Counted from the stretch's first letter, positions 32,931 to 41,658 are shown. The stretch: 64,000 nt of DNA from Streptomyces poonensis (GCF_014650915.1 NZ_BMVW01000006.1:263811-327810), one strand, 5' to 3'. A program made the numbers and translations. Notes: generated by a model from the sequence alone, not told the origin.

Positions 32931-34118
32931 GTGAGTACGACCAGCACGGTGGACAGCGCCTTCGGCACCGCCCTGTACGCCGACACCGACGCCGCCCTGG
33001 ACGCGGGCGCCTCACTGCTCGCCGCCGACCCGTCCGCCGACCCAGAGGTCGCCCGCAGGGGGCGCGACTTCGTCGCCGCGGCCTGGCGGCGTGGCTGGCA
33101 GCCCGCCGACGTCGTACGGCTCGTGCGGCGTGAGCTCGACGACCACCACGTACGCCTCGTCGCCCGGCTGATCCTCGACGAGCAGGAGCATCCCGCCCCC
33201 GAGGAGGCCGGGCGTGGCTCCCGCTGGGCCGCCCAACTCGGGGAACTGGACGGGTTCGCGCCGCCGCCCCGCACCGACCGTTTCTCGCACGCCACCGCCG
33301 TACTGGAGCTGTACCGCCTGCTCCTGCGCCTGCCCGCCCTCGAACCGCTCGGCGAGGCGCGGGCGCCCCGCAGCTCTCCCGGCTCTCCGGAGCGTCCGTC
33401 CGGCGGCGCCCGCGTGCTGTCCCGCATCCGTGCCCTGCTCGCCAAGGCCGAGGCCACCGGTTTCCCCGAGGAGGCGGAGGCGCTCAGCGCGAAGGCGCAG
33501 GAGCTGATGGCGCGGCACAGCATCGACGAGGCGCTGCTCGCCGCGCGGGCACACGACCCGAACGTGCCCAGTGCCTGCCGGATCGGCGTCGACCCGCCGT
33601 ACGAGACGGCCAAGGCGGTGCTCCTCGACGCGGTCGCGCGCGCGAACCGCTGCCAGGCCGTGTGGAACGAGGCCCTCGGCTTCTCCACGGTCGTCGGCTT
33701 CGAACCCGACCTGGAGGCGGTCGAACTCCTCTACACCTCACTCCTCGTGCAGGCCACGACCGCGATGACGACGGCGGAAGCGGCGCAGAGGGCGGGGGGC
33801 AGGAAGCGTACGAAGACGTTCCGGCAGTCGTTCCTGGCGGCGTACGCGTACCGGATCGGCGACCGGCTGGCGGCGGTCGCCGAGGCGCAGACCGAGGCGT
33901 CCGGGAGCCGGGCCGAAGGGGTGTCCGGGGAAACGCCCGGGCCGGACCTGCTGCCCGTCCTCGCCGCCCGCGACCTGGCCGTCCACGAGCAGGTCACGCG
34001 TCTGTTCCCGGACACGGTCACCACGCGCGTGCGCGGGGTGAGCGACGAGGCCGGCTGGCACCAGGGCGCGGAGGCGGCGGACCGCGCCCGGCTCGCGGCC
34101 CGGCCCAGGCTGCCGTGA
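32931..34118 (+). CDS. DUF2786 domain protein
   Basis: A 395-residue protein of unknown function. An N-terminal helical region with WRRGWQPADVVRLVRRELDD is followed by the DUF2786 signature: SRIRALLAKAEATGFPEEAEALSAKAQELMARHSI. The C-terminal half holds RQSFLAAYAYRIGDRL, typical of the family. No catalytic residues are established. GTG 32931 is supported by a CACGAT box ending 7 bases upstream (leaderless). It is divergent from the HTH-ClpN gene and shares the palindromes, so the two may be co-regulated. Confidence 0.85.
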   Translation: MSTTSTVDSAFGTALYADTDAALDAGASLLAADPSADPEVARRGRDFVAAAWRRGWQPADVVRLVRRELDDHHVRLVARLILDEQEHPAPEEAGRGSRWAAQLGELDGFAPPPRTDRFSHATAVLELYRLLLRLPALEPLGEARAPRSSPGSPERPSGGARVLSRIRALLAKAEATGFPEEAEALSAKAQELMARHSIDEALLAARAHDPNVPSACRIGVDPPYETAKAVLLDAVARANRCQAVWNEALGFSTVVGFEPDLEAVELLYTSLLVQATTAMTTAEAAQRAGGRKRTKTFRQSFLAAYAYRIGDRLAAVAEAQTEASGSRAEGVSGETPGPDLLPVLAARDLAVHEQVTRLFPDTVTTRVRGVSDEAGWHQGAEAADRARLAARPRLP

Positions 34119-34161
34119 GCGGGCGTCCGCGCCCTGCGGGCCCCCGTCGCCCCGGGTGTTC

Positions 34162-34713
34162 TCAGTCGCCCGACGGCAGGAACGGGCTCACCGTCATGTC
34201 CAGCTCCTCCGCGGACTTCACGGCGACCTCCGCGTCCGGCCACGCGTAGCTCTGCGCCGTGCCGCCGCCGGGCAGCCGGAACTCCACCCGTTCCGGCCGT
34301 ACGGCCTGCTCCGGGTCCCCCGCGGCCCCGCGTACGTAGGTGATCGTGAAGGACGCCGCCGCGTTCTCGGCCAGGGTCAGCTTCGGCTCCGCGGCGCCCT
34401 CCTCGGTGCTGACGGTCCAGGAGCTGTCGCCGCTGTGGACCTCGGTGTCGGGGACGCCCTGGAGCGTGCAGGTGCTGCCGGTGTTGGTGAGAGTGACGGG
34501 GATGTTGCCCGTGTCCCCGGCGGCGGGGGCGGCGTTGCTGGGGCCGAAGCCGACGGTGAGCTTGTCGGCCGCGCAGGCGGTGACCTTGCCGCCGGCCGCG
34601 CCGGACGCGGTGTCCTCGTCGGAAGTGCCGGGAGTGTCGGACGAGTCGCCGCAGGCGGTCAGAGTGAGGGCGGCCACGAGGGCGGCGGTGACGGCGGCGG
34701 GCGTGGTGCGCAT
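34162..34713 (-). CDS. DUF4232-type lipoprotein
   Basis: A 183-residue secreted lipoprotein. ATG 34713 has GGGGGAG upstream. The signal peptide ends with lipobox LTLTAC, then an acidic Ser/Asp/Gly linker. The mature domain matches DUF4232 (LTVGFGPSNAAPAAGDTGNIPVTLTNTG with a Cys pair, TACAA and STCTLQG, that probably forms a disulfide). A beta-sandwich fold is expected. Function unknown; it is divergent from the FUSC gene. Confidence 0.85.
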   Translation of the reverse strand: MRTTPAAVTAALVAALTLTACGDSSDTPGTSDEDTASGAAGGKVTACAADKLTVGFGPSNAAPAAGDTGNIPVTLTNTGSTCTLQGVPDTEVHSGDSSWTVSTEEGAAEPKLTLAENAAASFTITYVRGAAGDPEQAVRPERVEFRLPGGGTAQSYAWPDAEVAVKSAEELDMTVSPFLPSGD

Positions 34714-34864
34714 GGGCTCCCCCGGGTCGGGTAAGGGACGGTGTGCTCCGACGATCATCACGCGGTGCGGATGGTGAAGCTTCACATCACCCGCGCAGGC
34801 GACCGGCCGCGGGGTGGGCCGACGCCGCGTATGACCGAGACATCCCGTTTGCTCCCCGTACCCG

Positions 34865-34870
34865 TACGCT
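34865..34870 (+). promoter_or_regulatory. -10 element of leaderless FUSC gene
   Basis: TACGCT ends 8 bases before ATG 34878 and 2 bases before ATG 34872, which favours 34878 as the start. Confidence 0.55.
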
Positions 34871-34877
34871 GATGTGG

Positions 34878-37040
34878 ATGAGCTGGTTCCGGGCGCTGAA
34901 GGAGACCGGCCGCTCGGGACTGACGGTCGAGCGCAAGCGTCTCGAACCGCTGGTCGCGGTGCGGGCCGCGGCAGGGCTGGCGATCATGCTCGGGTTCGGC
35001 CTGTGGGCGTTCGGGCCCCTGGCCGCGGCCAGCTCGGCGTTCGGGGCGTTCCAGGCGGCGATGGCCACGTTCCAGCGCAGCTGGCGGCCGCGCCCCACCC
35101 TCGCCCTCGTCTCCGGCACGACCCTCGCCGTCTCGACCTTCCTCGGCTACGTCACGATCTCCCGCCTGCCGCTGTTCCTGGTCCTGCTGATGGTGTGGAC
35201 GTTCCTGGCCGGCCTGGCCTGGGGAGCGGGGCCCACGACCGGCCTGATCGCCGCCTCGAACGTCGCGATCATGCTCATCACCATCACCCTGCCGACCTCG
35301 GTCGCGGAAGCCGCGGTCCACGCCGCGATGATGATCGTGGGCGGTCTGGTGCAGGCCACGCTGATCGTCCTCTTCCCGGTACGCCGCTGGGGCGCCCAGC
35401 GCGACGCGCTCGCCGACGCCCTGGCCGCCGAGGCCGACTACGCCCGCCGCCTCCGTCACGACCCGGTCGCCCGCTTCGACCCCGAGCCCCTGATGGCGGC
35501 CCGCGACGCGGCCACGCTGACGCCCCGCCAGGCCCGCACCCGGCCCGCCGAACTGCGCGGCTCCCGCCTCCTCGCCGAGCGCATCCGGCCCGTCCTCGCC
35601 ACCCTCGCCGACCCGGCGCTGGGCGTCCCCGACGAGGGCCGGGCACGCGACCGCGTCCGCGAACTCCTCGCCGCCGCGGCCACCGTCCTGGACGCGTCGG
35701 CCTCCGCGATCCGCCACGGCGGGGAGGTCGACGTCCCGCCGGCCGCGCTCGCCGCGCTCCGCACCCCGGACACGGGCGCGATCCTGAAGGGCCCGTCGGC
35801 CCGGGCGGCGACCCGGCTCGGCACACTGCTGCAGGACGTCGTCGAGACGGCGGGCGGCGCGCACACCGACGGCCCTCGCCCGCACACCCGGTCCCTGCGG
35901 CGCCCCTCGCTCCTCGGCCTGGTCCCCGTCACCCTGCGCGCCATGCGCGGGGAACTCCGCCGGGACTCCCCGATCGCCCGCCACGCCGTCCGCATCACCG
36001 CGGTCGCCGTCGCCGGCTACCTCATCGGCGCGGCCCTGCCCTTCGGCCACGGCTACTGGGCCCCGCTGACCGCGGTCATGACCATGCGCCCCGACTTCTC
36101 ACAGACGTACAGCCGCGCGGTCGCCCGCTTCGGCGGCACCCTGATCGGCATCGCCCTGGCGACGGGCATCATGCAGGTGGCGCACCCGGGGACGTACCTC
36201 TCGGGCGCCCTCGCCGTGCTGAGCGCGGGCCTGACGTACCTCCTGATGCGCACCGGCCAGATCGCGGCCCAGGCCTGTATCGCCGCGTACGTGGTCTTCC
36301 TGCTCGGCATGGGCGGCGAGGCATGGACGCAGACGGTGACGGAACGCCTGCTGCTCACCCTCGCCGGCGGCCTCCTCGCGATGCTCGCGTACGCCGTCTA
36401 CCCGGCCTGGGAGACCCCGCGGCTGCGCACCCGCCTCGCCGACTGGCTGGCCGCGACGGGCCGTTACGCGGGGGCGGTGGTCGGCCGGTACGCCGCTCCG
36501 GGCGACCCCGAGCGCTCCGCCCACGAGGTGCGCGAGGCCCTGCTGGCCGGCCGTACCGCCCGTATGGACTGGCACACCGCGGTCGCCCGCGCCGAGAACG
36601 AGCCCGTACGCCACCGGGGCCTTTCCCGGACCGCCGCCGAGGAGGCCGAGGAGGCGGTCGCCCAGTTCGGCCGCGTCGCCATGCTGCTGGAGGCCCATGT
36701 CCCCGGCCGGGACGCGCCCCCGAACCCGGCGGCCACCCGTTTCGCCGACGTCCTGCGCACCGTCACGGACCGGGGCGCGAAGGCCGTACGCGAGCGCCGG
36801 GTCCCCCGCTGGGACGGGGCGCGCGAGGCGCTGGCGGCCTGGGACGCCCAGGACGCCGGGCGCGGGGAGGCGGCGACGGACACCGGGCACGAGGAGGCGG
36901 CGACGGACACCGGCGCGGTCGTACGGCTCGGCGCCGCGCTCCTCCTGGAGGCGCTGGACGAGCTCTCCGAAGCCCTCGACACGGGCGCACCGCCGATGTC
37001 GGTGCGCGGAAGGGGCGACAGCGGCCGACCCCGTTCCTGA
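34878..37040 (+). CDS. FUSC-family (fusaric acid resistance-like) membrane protein
   Basis: About 720 residues. The architecture is duplicated: an N-terminal helix block (AGLAIMLGFGLWAFG, PLFLVLLMVWTFLAGLAW), a cytoplasmic helical region, then a second block with the FUSC_2 motif GYWAPLTAVMTMRPDFSQTYSRA. Both blocks resemble aromatic-acid or fusaric-acid efflux components, although the substrate here is unknown. ATG 34878 is preferred over 34872 because the TACGCT box ends 8 bases upstream. The C-terminus has a near-identical duplication, GEAATDTGHEEAATDTGA. Confidence 0.85.
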   Translation: MSWFRALKETGRSGLTVERKRLEPLVAVRAAAGLAIMLGFGLWAFGPLAAASSAFGAFQAAMATFQRSWRPRPTLALVSGTTLAVSTFLGYVTISRLPLFLVLLMVWTFLAGLAWGAGPTTGLIAASNVAIMLITITLPTSVAEAAVHAAMMIVGGLVQATLIVLFPVRRWGAQRDALADALAAEADYARRLRHDPVARFDPEPLMAARDAATLTPRQARTRPAELRGSRLLAERIRPVLATLADPALGVPDEGRARDRVRELLAAAATVLDASASAIRHGGEVDVPPAALAALRTPDTGAILKGPSARAATRLGTLLQDVVETAGGAHTDGPRPHTRSLRRPSLLGLVPVTLRAMRGELRRDSPIARHAVRITAVAVAGYLIGAALPFGHGYWAPLTAVMTMRPDFSQTYSRAVARFGGTLIGIALATGIMQVAHPGTYLSGALAVLSAGLTYLLMRTGQIAAQACIAAYVVFLLGMGGEAWTQTVTERLLLTLAGGLLAMLAYAVYPAWETPRLRTRLADWLAATGRYAGAVVGRYAAPGDPERSAHEVREALLAGRTARMDWHTAVARAENEPVRHRGLSRTAAEEAEEAVAQFGRVAMLLEAHVPGRDAPPNPAATRFADVLRTVTDRGAKAVRERRVPRWDGAREALAAWDAQDAGRGEAATDTGHEEAATDTGAVVRLGAALLLEALDELSEALDTGAPPMSVRGRGDSGRPRS

Positions 37041-37053
37041 TCCCCGGTCCCTC

Positions 37054-37638
37054 TCAGGTCCCGAGTCCAGCCGTCGGCAGCCCCGACGGCATCGAGCCGC
37101 CCTCCGCCTTCCGGTACGTCTCCTCGCCCGCGCCGCCCTCCCACGTGACCGTGAGGCTCCCGGCGCCCACGGAGTCGACCCGGCCGTCGGCGCGGTCGTC
37201 ACCGCCACCCCTGCACGTGAGGCGGAGCATCCGCACGCCGGCCTCCTCCTCGGCGGTGCCGCTGCACATGGTCCCGCCGGTCTCGAAGACCGCTGCCTTC
37301 TCGCCGGTGACGATCAGTGCCACCGCCTTGCCGTCCGTGGTGGCCAGCCAGCTGCCCTCGAGCCCGCCCGTCGCGCCGGACGGCTCCGTCGTCGGCGCGG
37401 CGGGCGCGGACGACGAGGCATCACTGCCGGAGGAGCCCCCGCCCCCGGAGGAATCCCCGCCCCCGGAGGAATCCCCGGCTCCGGAGGAATCCCCGGCTCC
37501 GGAGGAACCCTCGCCTCCAGCGGAGTCCCCGTCCCCGCCGCTGCACCCCGTCAGGACGAGCGCGGCCGTCAGTGCGGCCGCCGCTGCCGCGACACGGGCC
37601 CGCCGGGCCGGGAAGGCTGCCGTGGTCGTCGTGGTCAC
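37054..37638 (-). CDS. Secreted lipoprotein with Ser/Gly linker
   Basis: A 194-residue lipoprotein, with GTG 37638 preceded by GGGGG. The signal peptide ends in lipobox LVLTGC. A ~60-residue linker of Gly/Ser/Asp repeats (SSGAGDSSGAGDSSGG) follows, then a small domain GSWLATTDGKAVALIVTGEKAAVFETGG with two Cys. It is convergent with the FUSC gene. No function recognised. Confidence 0.82.
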   Translation of the reverse strand: MTTTTTAAFPARRARVAAAAAALTAALVLTGCSGGDGDSAGGEGSSGAGDSSGAGDSSGGGDSSGGGGSSGSDASSSAPAAPTTEPSGATGGLEGSWLATTDGKAVALIVTGEKAAVFETGGTMCSGTAEEEAGVRMLRLTCRGGGDDRADGRVDSVGAGSLTVTWEGGAGEETYRKAEGGSMPSGLPTAGLGT

Positions 37639-37754
37639 TGGAACCCCCAGGTGTGCGTGTGGCTGTGATGTCACCTCGGCAACAGCCGCAAGCCGGCAGC
37701 CGTCGCGGACAACTCCACGGACGATCACACAAGGGGGCGGTCCTCACCAGGCCC

Positions 37755-38060
37755 TCACCACGAGGACTTGCGCACCCCCGGCAGGAATCCGGCGTGCGCC
37801 TGCTCCCTCAGACTCACCCGGGACAGCCCGAAGGCCCGGAAGTAGCCGCGGGGGCGGCCGTCCACCTGGTCCCGGTTGCGCACGCGCGTGGGACTCGCGT
37901 CGCGAGGCTGGCGGCGCAGCTCCCGCTGCGCGGCCTCCCGTTCGGCCGCCGTGGAGGAGGGCCTGCGGATGACCTCCTTCAGTGCGGCCCGGCGCGCCGC
38001 GTACCGCTCGACGGTCTCCCTCCGCTTCTCGTTCTTCGCGATCTTGCTCTTCTTCGCCAT
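37755..38060 (-). CDS. rpsN: 30S ribosomal protein S14, zinc-independent paralogue
   Basis: 101 residues. The longer (C-minus) form of S14 lacks the Cys4 zinc motif of the short form; no Cys is present. KSKIAKNEKRRETVERY and the C-terminal GLSRVSLREQAHAGFLPGV are diagnostic. It lies 32 bp after rpmB on the minus strand and probably shares its Zur-controlled promoter. It would replace zinc-binding S14 when zinc is scarce. Confidence 0.95.
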   Translation of the reverse strand: MAKKSKIAKNEKRRETVERYAARRAALKEVIRRPSSTAAEREAAQRELRRQPRDASPTRVRNRDQVDGRPRGYFRAFGLSRVSLREQAHAGFLPGVRKSSW

Positions 38061-38092
38061 TCCCTGCTCCGTCCCCTCGGATCCTTCGACCT

Positions 38093-38329
38093 TCAGACCT
38101 TCGTCCCACGCGCGCGGATGCGCGCCACGGCCGCCTCGACGCCGATCGCGTCGACCGTCCGGATTCCCCTGGCGCTGAGCCGCAGGCGCACGTACCGGCC
38201 CTCGCTCGGCAGCCAGTAGCGCTTGGACTGGATGTTGGGGTCGAAACGGCGGGACGTGCGCCGGTGGGAGTGCGAGATGTGATTGCCGAAGCCCGGCCGG
38301 GCCCCGGTCAGCATGCAGTGGGCGGACAA
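38093..38329 (-). CDS. rpmB: 50S ribosomal protein L28, alternative paralogue
   Basis: 78 residues from TTG 38329 (LSAHCMLTGARPGFGN). ATG 38314 is an alternative that drops five residues. GAGAGG lies 11 bases before the TTG. There is a single Cys and no CxxC pair. SHSHRRTSRRFDPNIQ and the C-terminal GIRTVDAIGVE match L28. It is first in the minus-strand half of a divergent Zur-type locus; the Zur box starts 35 bp upstream. Confidence 0.93.
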   Translation of the reverse strand: MSAHCMLTGARPGFGNHISHSHRRTSRRFDPNIQSKRYWLPSEGRYVRLRLSARGIRTVDAIGVEAAVARIRARGTKV

Positions 38330-38363
38330 GGGTGACGCACCTCTCTCGATCGCTTGCTGTAAA

Positions 38364-38378
38364 TGGAATTCATTTTCA
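38364..38378. promoter_or_regulatory. Zur box in the divergent ribosomal promoter
   Basis: TGGAATTCATTTTCA closely matches the Streptomyces Zur consensus TGAAAATGATTTTCA (right half identical). It lies between rpmB and rpmG. A TAAGGT -10-like box (38380-38385) follows directly, so Zur-Zn would block rpmG transcription. Confidence 0.85.
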
Positions 38379-38392
38379 GTAAGGTACCAGTC

Positions 38393-38557
38393 ATGGCACG
38401 CAACGAACTCCGTCCGGTCATCAAGCTCCGGTCCACCGCCGGCACCGGCTACACCTACGTCACCCGCAAGAACCGGCGGAACGACCCGGACCGCATGACG
38501 CTGCGCAAGTACGACCCGGTCGCGGGCCGGCACGTCGACTTCCGAGAGGAGCGCTGA
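38393..38557 (+). CDS. rpmG: 50S ribosomal protein L33, zinc-independent paralogue
   Basis: 54 residues with no cysteines (Cys4-type L33 has two CxxC pairs). RPVIKLRSTAGTGYTYVTRK and the NRRNDPDRMTLRKYDP core are typical of C-minus L33. ATG 38393 lies 8 bases after the TAAGGT box (possibly leaderless, though AAGG could also act as a weak ribosome-binding site). It is first gene of the plus-strand Zur operon. Confidence 0.95.
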   Translation: MARNELRPVIKLRSTAGTGYTYVTRKNRRNDPDRMTLRKYDPVAGRHVDFREER

Positions 38558-38566
38558 ACCGCCGCC

Positions 38567-38815
38567 ATGCGCAAGGGAATCCATCCGGCCTACGGTCCCG
38601 TCGTCTTCCGGGACCGCGCCGCGAACCACGCCTTCCTGACCAGGTCGACGATGACGAGCGAGAAGACGATCGTCTGGGAGGACGGCAACACCTACCCCGT
38701 GGTCGACGTCGAGATCTCGGACGTCAGCCATCCCTTCTACACGGGTACCGCGCGCGTGCTGGACACGGCGGGCCGCGTCGAGCGGTTCGAGAAGCGCTAC
38801 GGGAAACGGAGCTGA
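38567..38815 (+). CDS. rpmE2: 50S ribosomal protein L31 type B
   Basis: 82 residues. The type B (C-minus) form lacks the Cys residues of zinc-binding L31. MRKGIHPAYGPVVFRD and SHPFYTG...RVERFEKRYG identify it. In zinc starvation such paralogues displace the zinc form from the ribosome. It is 9 bp after rpmG in the same operon. Confidence 0.95.
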   Translation: MRKGIHPAYGPVVFRDRAANHAFLTRSTMTSEKTIVWEDGNTYPVVDVEISDVSHPFYTGTARVLDTAGRVERFEKRYGKRS

Positions 38816-38818
38816 CCG

Positions 38819-40096
38819 GTGAGTGCCGACGAGCTCTCCGTCGTGATCGTCGGCGGGCTGCACGCCGACGCCCGCCGGGCCGCCGTCGAGCGGCTGCTGG
38901 CCGAGGCCCCGGGCAGCGTCGCCCTGCACCACGACCTGTCGACCGCGGTCGGCGGTACGGTCCGGCGTACGGTCCGGGACCGCACCGGGGTGACGGACAC
39001 GGGCGAGACCCCGCTGGTCAACGACTGCGCGTGCTGTGCGCTGCGCGAGGACCTGGTCCCCGAGCTGGAGCGGCTCGCGGCCGGCGGGCTCACCCGGCTC
39101 GCCGTCGTCGAGCTGTGGGACTCGGTCGAGCCGAAGGCGATGGCCGAGGTGGTGGCGGCGAGCGGACTGACGGTCAGCTCGGTGATCACCGCGGTCGACC
39201 CCGCGCTGGTGCTGCCGTACCTCGCCAACGGCGACGACCTGGCCGAGCGCGGACTCGCGGCCGCGGCCACCGACCAGCGCACGGTCGCCGACACGTTCGC
39301 CCGGCAGCTGGAGTACGCGCCCGTCCTCGCCGTCGCCGACTCCCCGGAGGCCGACGACGAGGACCGCGCCCTGCTGGCCCAGCTCCACCCGACGGCCCGC
39401 CGGGTTCCCATCGGGAGCGGCCACCCGGGGAACCCGGCGGGCGCCCCGGCACCGTCAGCGCAGAGCGCCCCCGAAGCCCCGGCACGGGAGACGACCCCCG
39501 CGGTCGACGCCGCGACTGACGCGGGTGCCGGCGCCGCGGCCGGGCCCGAGGCGCCACGCTCCCCCCTCCTCGAAGCGGCCTTCGCCGGCTTCGACATCGA
39601 GGCCGCGGCCGCCGCCCAGCACCCGGCGTGCGCGCTGCTGCCCGTGGAGGCCGACGAGTGCGGGGTCGCCACGCTCGTCTGGCACGGGCGGCGGCCCTTC
39701 CACCCCGAGCGGCTGTACGCGGCGCTGGAGGACCTGACCTGCGCGGCGGCACGCAGCCGGGGGCGGTTCTGGCTCGCCGACCGGCCGGACACGCTGCTGC
39801 ACTGGGACGCGGCCGGCGGCGCCCTGTGTGTGGAGGCGGCCGGGCCCTGGCTCGCCTCGCTGCCGGACGCGGCCTGGGAGCTGGTCCCGCCGGTGCGCCG
39901 GGCCGCCGCCGCGCTCGACTGGCATCCGGAGCACGGGGACCGCTGCCAGCACCTGGTGTTCACCTCGCCCGCGCTGGACCGGGACGGACTCACCCGGCTG
40001 CTGGACTACTGCCTGCTCACCGACGCCGAGTACGCCGCCGGGCGCGAGGCCTGGTCGCGCCTCCCGCGTCCCTTCGACACCTTCCTGGAGGTCTGA
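38819..40096 (+). CDS. CobW/COG0523-like protein lacking a P-loop
   Basis: A 425-residue COG0523-family protein, G3E GTPase fold. The metal-binding CxCC motif is clear (C70-A-C72-C73 in NDCACCALRED), and the C-terminal CobW_C region is present (WHGRRPFHPERLYAAL). However, the Walker A position reads VIVGGLHADARRAAVERL, with no GK[ST]. GTP binding is therefore doubtful. Zur-linked COG0523 proteins are thought to be zinc chaperones; this one may be a metal-binding variant. GTG 38819 follows 3 bases after the rpmE2 stop. An Ala/Pro-rich linker occupies ~205-245. Confidence 0.85.
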   Translation: MSADELSVVIVGGLHADARRAAVERLLAEAPGSVALHHDLSTAVGGTVRRTVRDRTGVTDTGETPLVNDCACCALREDLVPELERLAAGGLTRLAVVELWDSVEPKAMAEVVAASGLTVSSVITAVDPALVLPYLANGDDLAERGLAAAATDQRTVADTFARQLEYAPVLAVADSPEADDEDRALLAQLHPTARRVPIGSGHPGNPAGAPAPSAQSAPEAPARETTPAVDAATDAGAGAAAGPEAPRSPLLEAAFAGFDIEAAAAAQHPACALLPVEADECGVATLVWHGRRPFHPERLYAALEDLTCAAARSRGRFWLADRPDTLLHWDAAGGALCVEAAGPWLASLPDAAWELVPPVRRAAAALDWHPEHGDRCQHLVFTSPALDRDGLTRLLDYCLLTDAEYAAGREAWSRLPRPFDTFLEV

Positions 40097-40097
40097 T

Positions 40098-40337
40098 TTG
40101 TCCCGCGGTACCGACCGCCGGCCTGCCAAGAACCGGCCAAATCCGTTGGACGTGGCGGGAGTCACGTACATCGACTACAAGGACGCCGCTCTGCTGCGGA
40201 AGTTCATCTCCGACCGGGGCAAGATCCGCAGCCGCCGCGTCACCCGCGTATCCGCTCAGCAGCAGAGACTCCTCGCCCGGGCGATCAAGAACGCCCGTGA
40301 GATGGCCCTTCTGCCGTACTCCGCCGCACCCCGCTAG
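40098..40337 (+). CDS. rpsR: 30S ribosomal protein S18, alternative paralogue
   Basis: 79 residues, TTG start at 40098 immediately after the cobW-like stop. TYIDYKDAALLRKFISDRGKI is the S18 signature and RARVSAQQQRLLARAIK-like sequence closes it. No Cys. It is last gene of the Zur-type plus-strand operon and is followed by a terminator at 40379. Confidence 0.95.
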   Translation: MSRGTDRRPAKNRPNPLDVAGVTYIDYKDAALLRKFISDRGKIRSRRVTRVSAQQQRLLARAIKNAREMALLPYSAAPR

Positions 40338-40378
40338 TCACCCCGTCGCACCGCGCGCCCAGTCACATTCCTCACCCT

Positions 40379-40413
40379 GGCCCCGGAGAGCAGCTGCCCG
40401 GCTCTCCGGGGCC
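40379..40413 (+). terminator. Terminator of the Zur-regulated operon
   Basis: GGCCCCGGAGAGC (40379-40391) pairs perfectly with GCTCTCCGGGGCC (40401-40413), loop 9 bases. Lies 42 bp after rpsR. Confidence 0.88.
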
Positions 40414-40537
40414 TCGCGGTGTCCGTGACCAGGAATGTCACCTCGGGGAGAGTGAACGCAAACGGAATGTCCTACGTCTCTACAGTGCGCGGGGCAACCA
40501 TGCGACCGTAAAGGCTGTAATCGCGGAACCACCCGGC

Positions 40538-40562
40538 GTGCACGTGCATCTGTACGTGCATC
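40538..40562 (+). promoter_or_regulatory. Shared upstream element, copy at DUF397 gene
   Basis: GTGCACGTGCATCTG at 40538-40552, then TACG and TGCATC. The same 15-mer with the second TGCATC at the same spacing lies upstream of the HATPase gene on the other strand. Candidate binding site of the XRE regulator. Confidence 0.65.
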
Positions 40563-40659
40563 GGCTCATGCATGGGCACGTGAACGCGGCTATGATCCGA
40601 GGCAGTTGACTATTGCATCTATGGCCTCTTCAGCCACTGCACCACCCGGGGAGCGACCT

Positions 40660-40932
40660 GTGGACCACGACGTGTACGGCGTGGACGACGTGTACAACGG
40701 CATGGCGGCGACAGAGCTGACGGAGCGCCACAGCGTGGCCTGGCAGAAGAGCCGCCACAGCAACTCGCAGGGATCCTGTGTGGAGTTCGCGCGCCTGCCG
40801 GGCGGTGATGTGGCCGTGCGCAACTCGCGCTTTCCCGACGGGCCCGCGCTCGTCTACACGCGCGCGGAGATCGAGGCCATGCTCCTCGGCGTCAAGGACG
40901 GCGAGTTCGACCATCTGGTCGCGGGCGGTTGA
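40660..40932 (+). CDS. DUF397 protein
   Basis: A 90-residue DUF397 protein (WQKSRHSNSQGSCVEFARLPGGDVAVRNSRFPDGPALVY). In Streptomyces, DUF397 proteins are encoded next to XRE-DUF5753 regulators and modulate them, as in WhiJ-type systems. GTG 40660 is preferred: GGGGAG lies 6 bases upstream. ATG 40621 and TTG 40606 are in frame. The N-terminus has a short duplication, DVYGVDDVYNG. It lies two genes from an XRE-DUF5753 regulator with an anti-sigma-like ATPase between. Confidence 0.88.
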   Translation: MDHDVYGVDDVYNGMAATELTERHSVAWQKSRHSNSQGSCVEFARLPGGDVAVRNSRFPDGPALVYTRAEIEAMLLGVKDGEFDHLVAGG

Positions 40933-41020
40933 CGCCGGCGCCCGCCGTCACGGGGACGGTCGGCCGGTCCCGGTGGTGTGACACGCGTAGAACCGCGACG
41001 CGGAAGAGCGCCGCGGTACG

Positions 41021-41587
41021 TCACTGAGGCGCCGCGGGAGCCGAGGGGACCGCCTGGCCCGCCGGAACCGCCGAGGCCGCCGGCTCCGGGCCCAGCCGGA
41101 ACATGGCCCAGACCACCTTGCCGTTGAGGGTCCCGGCCAGCGGGTGCCAGCCCCAGCTGTCGGCGAAGGACCCGACCAGGAACAGGCCGCGCCCCGACTC
41201 CGCGGAGAAGTCCTCCGAGAAGTCCTCCGAGCCGTGCGCGACCGGGCTGTCGTGGCTGGGGTCGCGCACCGCGCACACCAGCCGCTCGGTCCAGCGCATC
41301 AAGTGCAGCCGCACATGCGGGTGCTGGGCGGGGAAGCGGGAGGACGCCCCGGGCAGACCGTGTCGCAGCGCGTTGGTGACCAGCTCGGAGACGACGAGAC
41401 AGATCTCGTCGAACCGGTCGCCCAGATCCCATTGGTCGAGCGTGCCGCGGGTGAACTGCCGGGCCTCGCGCACCGCTTCGTACCGGGAGGGGAGTGCGCA
41501 GGACGCCGTCCGTGACGCGGCCGCGGGGTCGAGTGGGGGGAGTCCCTGCCGTAAGGGTTCGAGCATGGTCGATCCGTTCGTTCCCAT
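41021..41587 (-). CDS. HATPase anti-sigma-like regulatory protein
   Basis: 188 residues, RsbW-type ATP-binding domain. The N-box EICLVVSELVTNALRHG has the full Glu...Asn...His pattern; the G1 box is AESGRGLFLVGSFADSWGW. ATG 41587 has GGGAG about 9 bases upstream; ATG 41566 is possible. Between them two coding duplications give SEDFSEDF. The C-terminal ~25 residues are Ala/Pro repeats. It is likely the kinase or anti-sigma member of the XRE/ATPase/DUF397 module. Confidence 0.87.
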   Translation of the reverse strand: MGTNGSTMLEPLRQGLPPLDPAAASRTASCALPSRYEAVREARQFTRGTLDQWDLGDRFDEICLVVSELVTNALRHGLPGASSRFPAQHPHVRLHLMRWTERLVCAVRDPSHDSPVAHGSEDFSEDFSAESGRGLFLVGSFADSWGWHPLAGTLNGKVVWAMFRLGPEPAASAVPAGQAVPSAPAAPQ

Positions 41588-41658
41588 GCGAGGCACTCCC
41601 GGGGTCCGCGGTCGTGACGATGCAGCGGTGGCGCAAGACCATGGTTTCCGATGAGTAA

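Larger units (their letters stand above)
40338..40659. other. 322-bp intergenic region: terminator and conserved motif
   Basis: Holds the rpsR terminator and the GTGCACGTGCATCTG element described below. TTG 40606 and ATG 40621 are alternative in-frame starts for the DUF397 gene. No other gene. Confidence 0.6.
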
